From contig NZ_BAFV01000022.1 in assembly GCF_000308515.1 (NCBI RefSeq), positions 1-64,000 of the forward strand: 64,000 nucleotides of DNA, written 5' to 3'. Below the pieces are notes generated by a model. The model worked only from the letters and a program-made list of their open reading frames with translations. It was not told the DNA's origin and made no database searches. Made by a program: the position numbers and the translations under genes. Origin of the DNA: Nocardia carnea NBRC 14403 (GTDB taxonomy: Bacteria; Actinomycetota; Actinomycetes; Mycobacteriales; Mycobacteriaceae). Below, one piece after another: positions 32,096-39,857 of the stretch (positions within the stretch are counted from its first letter, which is position 1; the number at the start of each line of letters is the position of its first letter).

Positions 32096-33466
32096 ATGAA
32101 TTCACCGGAACTGCCCAAGGTATGCGTTATCGGCGCCGGTCCCTCGGGGATCACCACCGCCAAACGCCTCGCCGAATACGGGATCCCGTTCGATTGCTAC
32201 GAAGCATCCGACGAGGTCGGCGGTAACTGGTATTTCAAGAACCCCAACGGGATGTCGGCCTGCTACCAGAGCCTCCACATCGATACGTCGAAGTACCGGC
32301 TGCAATTCGAGGACTTCCCGCCACCCGCGGACTGGCCGGACTTTCCGCACCATTCGCAGTTGCTGCAGTACTTCAAGGATTACGTCGACCACTTCGGCCT
32401 GCGCGACCGGATTCGCTTCAACACGCTGGTCACCGGCGCCGAACGCGCCGCCGACGGCCTGTGGACGGTGACGACCAGCGCCGGTGACACCGAGGTCTAC
32501 GACGCGCTGATCGTCTGCAACGGCCACCACTGGGACCCCCGATTCCCCGACTATCCGGGCGAATTCGACGGCGTACTCATGCACAGTCACGCCTACAACG
32601 ACCCCTTCGACCCGATCGATATGCGCGGTAAGCGGATCGTCGTGGTGGGTATGGGAAATTCCGGTCTGGATATTGCCTCCGAGCTGTCGCAACGGTTCCT
32701 CGCCGAGAAACTGTTCGTCTCGGCGCGCCGTGGTGTCTGGGTACTGCCGAAATATGTGAAAGGCCAGGCGAGCGACCGCCGTTCGCTGCCGCCCTGGATT
32801 CCGCCGAAGCTCGGCTTGAAACTGCGGCAGCGGGCCGTGCGCAAATTCCGCGGGGAGATGCAGAACTACGGGCTGCCCGCACCGGACCACGAACCGCTGG
32901 AGGCGCATCCGTCGGCAAGTGAAGAATTTCTGCATCGCGCCGGCTGCGGCGATATCGAGTTCAAACCCGCGATCACCGAATTGGCCGGTGACCGTGTTCA
33001 TTTCGCCGACGGCAGCAGCGAGCAGATCGACGTAGTGCTGTGCGCCACCGGGTATCACATCAGTTTCCCGTTCTTCGCCGACCCCACGTTGCTCCCGGAT
33101 ACGGAGAACCGGTTTCCGTTGTTCGCGATGATGATGAAACCGGAGATCGACAACCTCTTCTTCCTCGGCTTGGCCCAGCCACTGCCGACACTGGTCAACT
33201 TCGCCGAACAGCAGAGCAAATTCGTCGCCGCCTACCTGACCGGGCGTTACCATCTGCCGGCGCGCGCGGAGATCGATCGGCAACTACGTGAGCAGGAATC
33301 CCGGCGCAGCGGACGGTATTACGAGTCGCCGCGGCATACCATCCAGGTCGAGTTCCAGCCCTATGTCCAGCGATTGACCAAGGAACTCGAGGCCGGTGCT
33401 GCCCGTGCCGCCGCCGCGGGCAATGCGCTACCCGTGTCCGCCGCTGCGATGCAGGGCGCGCGGTGA
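32096..33466 (+). CDS. Flavin-containing monooxygenase
   Basis: A 456-residue FMO-type enzyme. The FAD motif G-A-G-P-S-G is at 13-18, E-V-G-G-N-W near 41, and the FMO signature region F-D-G-V-L-M-H-S-H-A-Y near 160. The NADPH motif G-M-G-N-S-G-L-D-I-A is near 185, and a late C-A-T-G-Y is present. Such enzymes oxygenate soft nucleophiles (N, S) or ketones, using NADPH and O2. The start is ATG 32096 with AGGAG seven bases upstream. It overlaps the following serine hydrolase gene (GTGA), and both are likely controlled by the divergent TetR protein. Confidence 0.9.
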   Translation: MNSPELPKVCVIGAGPSGITTAKRLAEYGIPFDCYEASDEVGGNWYFKNPNGMSACYQSLHIDTSKYRLQFEDFPPPADWPDFPHHSQLLQYFKDYVDHFGLRDRIRFNTLVTGAERAADGLWTVTTSAGDTEVYDALIVCNGHHWDPRFPDYPGEFDGVLMHSHAYNDPFDPIDMRGKRIVVVGMGNSGLDIASELSQRFLAEKLFVSARRGVWVLPKYVKGQASDRRSLPPWIPPKLGLKLRQRAVRKFRGEMQNYGLPAPDHEPLEAHPSASEEFLHRAGCGDIEFKPAITELAGDRVHFADGSSEQIDVVLCATGYHISFPFFADPTLLPDTENRFPLFAMMMKPEIDNLFFLGLAQPLPTLVNFAEQQSKFVAAYLTGRYHLPARAEIDRQLREQESRRSGRYYESPRHTIQVEFQPYVQRLTKELEAGAARAAAAGNALPVSAAAMQGAR

Positions 33467-34611
33467 CGAGCGGTTCCGCCGGGTTCTGCCGTGACGAATT
33501 CGCGCAGGTGCGTGCGGTATTCGACGAGCAGCTCGAATCGCAGGCCGAGCTCGGTGCGGCCTTGTGCGTGACTGTCGACGGGGAGCCGGTGCTCGACCTG
33601 TGGGGTGGCTACGCCGATCCCGCCCGGACGACACCGTGGGAAGCCGACACTTTGGTGAACGTCTTCTCCGTCACCAAGACCATGACCGCGTTGTGCGCGC
33701 TGCTGCTGGTCGATCGCGGCGAACTCGACGTTCATGAACGCGTGGCCCACTACTGGCCGGAGTTCGCCGCCAACGGGAAAGCCGAGATCGAGGTCAGGCA
33801 TCTGCTGTCGCACACTTCGGGCGTATCGGGCTGGGAACCACCGATCGAGCTGGCCGATATCTACGACGCGGAGGCCGCGGCGGCCCGGCTGGCGGCGCAG
33901 GCGCCGTGGTGGGAACCGGGCACGGCATCGGGTTACCACGCACTCAACTACGGCCACCTGATCGGGGAACTGGTCCGCCGCATCACCGGGAAAACGCTCG
34001 GGCAGTTCTTCGCCGCGGAACTGGCCGGACCGTTGAACGCCGATTTCTCCATCGGCACCGGCCCCGAAGAGGCCGGCCGCATCGCCACCCTGATACCGCC
34101 GGGAGCAACCCGGTTCGATATGGCGGCACTCGACCGCGACAGCGTGCTCGTCAAAACCCTCACCAGCCCGCTGCTCGATATTGCCGAAACCGCGACCCCG
34201 GCCTGGCGGGCGGCGGAAATCGGCGGGGTCAACGGGCACGGCAACGCGCGGTCGGTGGCCCGGGTGCAATCGCTGATCTCGTGCGGGGGAGTGCTCGACG
34301 GGCGGCGTCACCTGTCACCGGACACCCTCGACCTGATCTTCCGTGAGCAGGCCGACGGTATCGACAAAGCACTGCTGACCCCGCTGCGTTTCGGTATCGG
34401 CTACGGCCTGCCGCATCCGCAGACCGTGCCGTACGTGCCGGACGGGCGGGTGTGCTGGTGGTCGGGTTACGGCGGTTCGATGGTGGTCAACGATCTGGAC
34501 CGGCGGATCACTTTCGCCTACACGATGAACCGGATGGCGACGGGGCTGATCGGTTCCGATCGATGCGACCGCTATCTGAAGGCGGTTTTCGATACGGGAG
34601 CCGACCGGTGA
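33463..34611 (+). CDS. Beta-lactamase-family serine hydrolase (EstB-like esterase)
   Basis: A 382-residue class-C beta-lactamase-like protein. The nucleophile motif is S-V-T-K (residues about 69-72, in N-V-F-S-V-T-K-T-M-T-A). Further marks are H-L-L-S-H-T-S-G, the second motif region Y-H-A-L-N-Y-G, and a C-terminal G-Y-G-G-S-M block. There is no signal peptide, so an intracellular esterase or lactonase is more likely than a beta-lactamase. Its GTG start overlaps the monooxygenase stop. The pair could be a Baeyer-Villiger-type oxidation followed by ester hydrolysis; that is inference from the gene order. Confidence 0.87.
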   Translation: MTSGSAGFCRDEFAQVRAVFDEQLESQAELGAALCVTVDGEPVLDLWGGYADPARTTPWEADTLVNVFSVTKTMTALCALLLVDRGELDVHERVAHYWPEFAANGKAEIEVRHLLSHTSGVSGWEPPIELADIYDAEAAAARLAAQAPWWEPGTASGYHALNYGHLIGELVRRITGKTLGQFFAAELAGPLNADFSIGTGPEEAGRIATLIPPGATRFDMAALDRDSVLVKTLTSPLLDIAETATPAWRAAEIGGVNGHGNARSVARVQSLISCGGVLDGRRHLSPDTLDLIFREQADGIDKALLTPLRFGIGYGLPHPQTVPYVPDGRVCWWSGYGGSMVVNDLDRRITFAYTMNRMATGLIGSDRCDRYLKAVFDTGADR

Positions 34612-34686
34612 TAACCGGTGCCCGGGATCGGGCCGTGCGGTTCACGCGGCCGCTGATGAACGCGGCCGGGACATGTGCGCGGCGAC

Positions 34687-35994
34687 CTATCGGCGTGTAT
34701 CCGTGAATCCGATTCCGACGACCGTGGTATCGAAGTCGGCGCTGCCGGCGAGGAAATCTTCGGAGGTGCTCTGATAGACGAGCATCGGCCGTTGTGGGTC
34801 TCCTGTGTCGGAGTGGTTGGCGCGCCACCAGGTATCCGTCGGCGTGTCGTACCAGGCGTAATCGAAGTTGAGAAAGCCCAGGCGGTTCTGATTGAAATCG
34901 CCCCACATATTCACTTGGCCGGTTTCCTGTCTGGGGGTGAAGCGGCCGTATTTCGGGGTGTCGGTCGCTTCACCGCGGGGGCGGCCGTTGTGCAGGATCT
35001 CCCGGCCGGTCCGGTCGCGGACATAATCCTGGCCGGACCAGAGATGTTTGGCGAAGATGACCGGCTCCCAGTCGGCGGGGGCGCCGGTTGTGGGTAGGTT
35101 GTCGGCGACACCGGACAGTTTCGACAGGTCCGGGTCGTCCTGTATCCGGCGCAGCAGGTCGGTGGTGCCGGCCGGCCGGGTGGCGAAGAGGTCCTCGAAC
35201 TTCGCCGCATAGTTCCTGGCGAGGGCGAGCGCCTGTTGACCGTCGTGGACACGGGCCTCGGCCCGGTCCGAACGGGCCTGTAGGACCCGCTCGGCCGGAA
35301 TATCCACCCAGGCGTTCCGGGCAGCTACCCGTGCCTGTTGCAGGTCGTACTCGGTCTCCATCACCCGATCGATTCGCTGCCGGACAGCGGGACTCGCGTC
35401 GTCGGCACCCGGGCGGTGCCGGGCCTCCGCGAGATCGTCGTAGGCGGCCACCCGTAGTGCACGACAGCGGCGGATCTCGGCATTGGCGGCTTCGCCGAGC
35501 GCAAGCGCGGTGTCGTGCCGCGGTGTTCTCGGATGGCCGAACATCAGATTCAGAGGTGGGTTCCCGCTGGTGCGGCCGAGCCGCAACATGGTCATTCCGA
35601 CACAGCCGCGGTCCAGGGTTCCGAGTTCGTCCGCGGTCATCCGCCGCCCGGTCCGGCGCTCCCACATGGTGATGTACTCAGCCTTGGTGAAGGTCCGCCG
35701 CCGGAGCGGTCGCCCGTATATGTCCTGGTGCGTGCCAGGATCGAGGTGCCGGTCGATGGCGCGATCTCGTTCGTTGCCGTCTCGGCTCACGGCAGCGATC
35801 CGCGCCGCGAGGTCGCGGTCACGATCGGTCGTGATTCGCGACCCGCTGACGAGCGTGCCTGAGATACCGCGGATATGCCTGTTTCCGAGGACGTCGGTGG
35901 AATTCTCGGCAATGGCACGTAGCCGAGTCACGAGATGGGCGACGAGTCCTTTTCCGCCGCCGGTGAAACCGCCGGGTGGAAAAGGGTGGGGCAT
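34687..35994 (-). CDS. Microbial transglutaminase-like protein
   Basis: A 435-residue protein whose motif series matches Streptomyces mobaraensis protein-glutamine gamma-glutamyltransferase. It has a T-A-D-E-L-x-x-L-D-R-G-C-V-G-M-T block with Cys131, V-I-F-A-K-H-L-W-S-G-Q-D near 312-323, K-Y-G...T-G-Q-V-N-M near 348-363, F-L-N-F-D-Y-A-W-Y-D with Asp378, W-W-R-A-N-H with His394, and M-L-V-Y-Q-S-T then D-F-D near 404-422. Cys-Asp-His is the family triad. The middle helical part (180-265) is longer than in the Streptomyces enzyme. No signal or pro-peptide is seen, so it may be cytosolic or exported by an unusual route. It likely crosslinks or deamidates glutamine side chains. Confidence 0.78.
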   Translation of the reverse strand: MPHPFPPGGFTGGGKGLVAHLVTRLRAIAENSTDVLGNRHIRGISGTLVSGSRITTDRDRDLAARIAAVSRDGNERDRAIDRHLDPGTHQDIYGRPLRRRTFTKAEYITMWERRTGRRMTADELGTLDRGCVGMTMLRLGRTSGNPPLNLMFGHPRTPRHDTALALGEAANAEIRRCRALRVAAYDDLAEARHRPGADDASPAVRQRIDRVMETEYDLQQARVAARNAWVDIPAERVLQARSDRAEARVHDGQQALALARNYAAKFEDLFATRPAGTTDLLRRIQDDPDLSKLSGVADNLPTTGAPADWEPVIFAKHLWSGQDYVRDRTGREILHNGRPRGEATDTPKYGRFTPRQETGQVNMWGDFNQNRLGFLNFDYAWYDTPTDTWWRANHSDTGDPQRPMLVYQSTSEDFLAGSADFDTTVVGIGFTDTRR

Positions 35995-36079
35995 CGGTTG
36001 TCCTGTCTTTGTTCGGTGATCGTTCGGTGTCCCGAGTCGGCGATCGGCGCCCAGGAAAATCTTCCGGGCGGCGGCAATG

Positions 36080-37393
36080 TCAGGACGGTGGCCGGAGCAC
36101 GTTCCGGCCCAGGAACCGGCAAATCCTCAGGGCGAGCGCGATATCCAGCTTCTCGTGCCCGGTTCCGGTGCCGCGGGTGGCGTCGACCGCCTTGGTGATG
36201 CGGTATTTGACCGTATTCCGGTGCAGGGTCATCTGTTGCGCCGTGTGGACATGGCTTTCACCGGTCTCGTAAAAGGTGCTCAGGGTATCGCGTAGGGCCG
36301 CCGCCTGATCGGTGTCGTCGGCGAGTGACCCCAGCACCTCGCGGACCCATTCGCGCGTCGAATCGAGGTCCCTGGCCAGGAGCGAGACCACCGCCACACC
36401 GGGATCGCCGAACCCGATCGTCCGGTGGTCTGCGGGCGTTCCCGGCACGGTGGCGACGAAGTACGCGGCCGCGGCCTGCTGATGGGAGCGGCGGAATCCG
36501 GCGAGACCTCGGCCCGGCATGCCGACGGCCAGCCGTACTCCTGCCGGCAGGCCGGCGTCCGCCCGCAGCGCGCCGGGGTCCACGGCGGGTCGCCGGCCGA
36601 ACGGAAACCACACCCACATCGTGCGCCGGTCGATGGCCGTCACCAGCGGTGGGCCGTCGGCGCGTAACGCGCGTGCGAGCATTCGGGTGCAGGCATCCAG
36701 CGAGGCGGCGGTGCCGGACTCGTCGCCGCTGGTGTACCAGAGGATTACCGCCAGATGTGTCCGGTCGAGCCGGTAGCCGGTTTCCGATTCGAACCCCGCC
36801 GGGTCCGGTGTCGTCGCGCCCAGCAATGCGTGCACCGTGGCGGCGTGTACCGTGCCGCGGGCGTTCACCCACCGCATGCGTTCGGTCTCGTAGGTGTCAC
36901 AGACGTATTGGCTGACCCAGTCGGTATACGCGTAGACGCTTTCGGTGAGTCGCTGCAGTACCGCCAGTCCCAGCCCGGCCGGCAGGGCTCGCCGGTCCAC
37001 CTCGTCATGGCACATACGCATCATGACGTCCTGGCCCATATGGTAAGCGCGCATCAGATAGTTGAACGGCAGCTCCCGCTGCGCCATCCGCCGCGCGTAT
37101 TCGACTGCCGCCATCGGCGGTTGGAGATGATCGACCGGGATGTCATTGGCCAATACCTCGATCATGGTCGCCACATTGGCGTGAATGCTGGCGGCGCGTA
37201 ACTCCGTGAGCCGTGGTTCGGCGCGGGTGTAATCGATCTGCTGGGTGATCCGCCGGGTCATGACCGCTGCGATCTCCGACTCCCGCGTGCGTAATCCCGT
37301 CCCGATCTCAACGCTGAGGGCGGAAACCCGCGCCGAAAGCGGTTCTTCGGCCGCTCCGTCCCGGCGCGTCGGGGGTCCGGCGGAAACGGTCAT
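36080..37393 (-). CDS. PucR/CdaR-type transcriptional regulator
   Basis: A 437-residue regulator. The N-terminal 170 residues form a helical sensory region, the middle (about 190-330) resembles a degenerate GGDEF-like domain, and the C-terminal PucR helix-turn-helix reads V-H-T-A-Q-Q-M-T-L-H-R-N-T-V-K-Y-R-I-T-K-A (about 385-405). Such proteins often govern nearby operons for purines, diacids or amines. It lies 85 bases behind the transglutaminase-like gene on the same strand and is divergent from the lipase gene, with a pair of GTGCAY-A-GTGCAC repeats in the gap that could be its sites. Confidence 0.85.
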   Translation of the reverse strand: MTVSAGPPTRRDGAAEEPLSARVSALSVEIGTGLRTRESEIAAVMTRRITQQIDYTRAEPRLTELRAASIHANVATMIEVLANDIPVDHLQPPMAAVEYARRMAQRELPFNYLMRAYHMGQDVMMRMCHDEVDRRALPAGLGLAVLQRLTESVYAYTDWVSQYVCDTYETERMRWVNARGTVHAATVHALLGATTPDPAGFESETGYRLDRTHLAVILWYTSGDESGTAASLDACTRMLARALRADGPPLVTAIDRRTMWVWFPFGRRPAVDPGALRADAGLPAGVRLAVGMPGRGLAGFRRSHQQAAAAYFVATVPGTPADHRTIGFGDPGVAVVSLLARDLDSTREWVREVLGSLADDTDQAAALRDTLSTFYETGESHVHTAQQMTLHRNTVKYRITKAVDATRGTGTGHEKLDIALALRICRFLGRNVLRPPS

Positions 37394-37967
37394 GGCGCGG
37401 ACCTTTCACGGTATGGCGAACGAGTAGGCCGATGGCGGTGCCTTCCTCAGCTTTCCTGGCCGGCGTGACCCGAAGGGTAACCAGCGGGACGAGATCGGGA
37501 AAGGTGTCGGCGAGCCACAGTTGGGAGGCGGTTTTGTGCATAGTGCACAGTGATTTCGCGGGCTGTCGAATGTGCACAGTGCACTACCGGCGGCACAAGT
37601 TGTGGTCACGCGGGACATTCCGTTGCCGACCGGCGCTGCCTACCGTCGGAACACGGTGGAACAGCCGGTGACGTCGAGTTGCGTCATCGGTCATCATCCC
37701 TCGAGAGGAAATCGCATGATTCGCACTGTTCCAGGCTTGTCGGTGCGGAACCGGCGGGGGGCGCAGTTGCCGCCATGGCTCCGGTGACCGCGCAAATATG
37801 GGACAACGCTCCGCCTCGGGGCGACCTCGCGGCCACTGTTGCCGAATGTGCGGAGATATCGGCCGGTTACAGCCGGGTCCGGGCCTGCTTCTCTCCGTCG
37901 GTCGAGGTCTGACGGGCCGGCGCGCGCCGCATCTCCGGCGGTGATACCGGCGAAGAGGCTCGCCGAT
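37394..37967. other. Regulatory gap between the PucR gene and the lipase gene
   Basis: This 574-base gap holds two operator-like repeats (37536-37584, listed separately). It also has a 23-codon frame at 37716-37787 with a good ribosome site (GAGAGGAAA), followed by an overlapping 42-codon frame (37784-37912). Neither short frame resembles a known protein. They might be the broken head of the lipase gene or a leader. Confidence 0.4.
37536..37584. promoter_or_regulatory. Twin GTGCAY-A-GTGCAC operator-like repeats
   Basis: GTGCATAGTGCAC (37536-37548) and GTGCACAGTGCAC (37572-37584) are near-identical 13-base sites 36 bases apart, about 3.4 helical turns. Each is made of two self-complementary GTGCAC-type halves. 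They sit between the divergent PucR-type regulator and the lipase region, so the regulator may bind them cooperatively. Confidence 0.5.
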
Positions 37968-39092
37968 ATGGCCGGCCGAATCCGGGTGGCAGTGCACCAG
38001 GGGTGTGGCGACCTGGCGGGACGGGTGCGCGCGATATCCGGGACTGCGCACTCGGGGGCCGGCGAATTCCGGCGTGCCGACCGGCTGGATGCGGCCGATG
38101 CCGGCCCGTTGCGGCGATCCGGTGACGGTAGCGACTCCCGAGCCCGGGGGAGCGGCGCCTTCGCCGTGGGTATGCGTTCCCGGAAGGCGCAACCGGCCGA
38201 CCGGATACTGGCCGATCTGGCCGATGATGTCTATTTCCCGGACCGCTCCCGCCCCATAGCCGGGTTCGTCCGGCTCGACAAGGCGGAAGCAGAACGGGCC
38301 GGAATCCCGCCGGAAGCGATGAACGACCTGCCCAGTGGGCTGACCAGTGCGCTGTACCGCGACGATGCGGGGCGGTACGTCCTGGCCTTCGCGGGCACCT
38401 ACCGGACCAGCCTGCGCAGCTGGAAAACCAACTTCGCCCAGGGCCTGGGAATACCGGCCCGCCAGTATGTTCTGGCGGGCCGGTTGGGCAAACTCGCCCG
38501 CGGGGCCTTCGGTGACGAGCTGGTCATCACCGGTCATTCCCTCGGGGGCGGGCTGGCGACCACGGCCGCGCTCAAATCGGGCGCACCGGCGGTGACCTTC
38601 AACGCCGCCGGGTTGTCCGATCAGACGATCCGCGGTCTCGGTATCGACGCGACGGCGGCACGGGAGTACGCCGCGGCCGGGAATATCCGCACCTATGTTG
38701 TCGCCGGTGACCCGCTGACGGTGTTACAGGACTCGCACCGGGTACACCGTTCGATGATCGGCGGGCTCGCCGGCGGGATCCTGGGGTCGTCGCTCGGCGG
38801 TGCGGTGGGCAGTGCGATCGGCGGGACCACCGGCCGGGTAACCGGGAGTACGACCGGCCGATTCGTCGGGGCCTCTGTCGGTGCGGCGATCGGCGGTACG
38901 GCCGGCGCGGCCGGTACCGCGGGTGGGCTCGCTCAGGTGCGGCCCGCGCTCGGTGCGAGAATAGATCTGCCCGATCCGCTGCTCGCCGAGAACAACGGCC
39001 GGATGGCGCATGCGATCGATATCCACGAGATGCCGGGTGTGCGCCGCGCGCTGGACCTGACGCAACCGTGGTCGGATCGGCCCGCCAGTTGA
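37968..39092 (+). CDS. Class-3 lipase-fold protein with glycine-zipper region, candidate toxin
   Basis: A protein of about 374 residues. The N-terminal 45 residues are a helical WXG100/EspC-like stretch (A-G-R-I-R-V-A-V-H-Q-G-C-G-D-L-A-G-R-V-R-A-I). Residues about 85-260 form a lipase-3 fold with F-A-G-T-Y-R-T-S, S-W-K-T-N-F-A-Q-G-L-G and the nucleophile G-H-S-L-G-G (Ser191). Residues about 264-322 are a glycine zipper (G-G-L-A-G-G-I-L-G-S-S-L-G-G-A-V-G), which can insert into membranes. The following gene encodes an ankyrin protein, a known immunity type for antibacterial lipases. The start is uncertain: ATG 37968 is chosen because GAAGAGG lies before it; GTG 37941 is possible. Confidence 0.68.
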   Translation: MAGRIRVAVHQGCGDLAGRVRAISGTAHSGAGEFRRADRLDAADAGPLRRSGDGSDSRARGSGAFAVGMRSRKAQPADRILADLADDVYFPDRSRPIAGFVRLDKAEAERAGIPPEAMNDLPSGLTSALYRDDAGRYVLAFAGTYRTSLRSWKTNFAQGLGIPARQYVLAGRLGKLARGAFGDELVITGHSLGGGLATTAALKSGAPAVTFNAAGLSDQTIRGLGIDATAAREYAAAGNIRTYVVAGDPLTVLQDSHRVHRSMIGGLAGGILGSSLGGAVGSAIGGTTGRVTGSTTGRFVGASVGAAIGGTAGAAGTAGGLAQVRPALGARIDLPDPLLAENNGRMAHAIDIHEMPGVRRALDLTQPWSDRPAS

Positions 39093-39130
39093 ATTTCCGG
39101 ACAGCGCCTGGATCGAAGGGAAGGCCGCCG

Positions 39131-39775
39131 ATGGCGACACCGTTCGACGGAACCGATATCGAATCTGCGGCGACGGCGATCGCGGCCCGCGACGAGCAAC
39201 GCCTGGCCGCGGCGCTCGCGTGCGGTATCGACCCGGATATTGCGGGTGCCGAAGGGATCACTCTGCTGCACTGGGCCGTATTGAACCGGGCAGATGCCGC
39301 ATGTGCCGTGCTGCTGGCCGCCGGCGCCGATGCGCTCCGGCCGGATCACGACGGCGATACCCCCGTCCACCTGGCGGCCGCGACCGCCGACTCCGTATGC
39401 CTGACAAATCTTCTCGACTACACCGGCCCCGATGCGATCAATCCGCGCAACGGCCGGACCCCGCTGCTGACGGCGGTTTTCCACCAGCGCGGCAGGAATA
39501 TTCGCGCCCTGCTCGCCGCCGCCGCGAACCCCGATATCGCCGACAACTCCGGTGAGACCCCGTTACACGTCGCCGCCGAACTGGACGAGCACGAGAGCGT
39601 CCTCGAACTGTTGCGAGCCGGCGCCGACCCCGCGGCCAGAAATGGGCAGGGCGCCACCTTTCAGCGCTATCTGTTCATGACCCCGCCGCCGCTGCGGACC
39701 GCGGCGGCGGGCCGCGCCCTCGCGGAGATCAGCGCGTGGCTCGCCGATAACGGTGTCCCGCTGGAGTCGTCCTGA
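39131..39775 (+). CDS. Ankyrin-repeat protein, candidate immunity protein
   Basis: A 214-residue cytoplasmic protein with about five ankyrin repeats of 33 residues (G-I-T-L-L-H-W-A-V-L-N-R-A-D, G-D-T-P-V-H-L-A-A-A-T, G-R-T-P-L-L-T-A-V, G-E-T-P-L-H-V-A-A-E). The start is ATG 39131 after GAAGGGAAGG, 38 bases from the lipase stop, so the two genes are co-transcribed. Ankyrin proteins beside secreted lipases often block the lipase in the producing cell. That role is inferred from the pairing, not read from the sequence. Confidence 0.75.
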   Translation: MATPFDGTDIESAATAIAARDEQRLAAALACGIDPDIAGAEGITLLHWAVLNRADAACAVLLAAGADALRPDHDGDTPVHLAAATADSVCLTNLLDYTGPDAINPRNGRTPLLTAVFHQRGRNIRALLAAAANPDIADNSGETPLHVAAELDEHESVLELLRAGADPAARNGQGATFQRYLFMTPPPLRTAAAGRALAEISAWLADNGVPLESS

Positions 39776-39857
39776 TCCGGCGACCGTCGGGAACCGGTGC
39801 GCCGCATCACCGGGTAACCGCCCGGCCGGTTCTTCGGAGCGGACGAACGGCGGCAGG

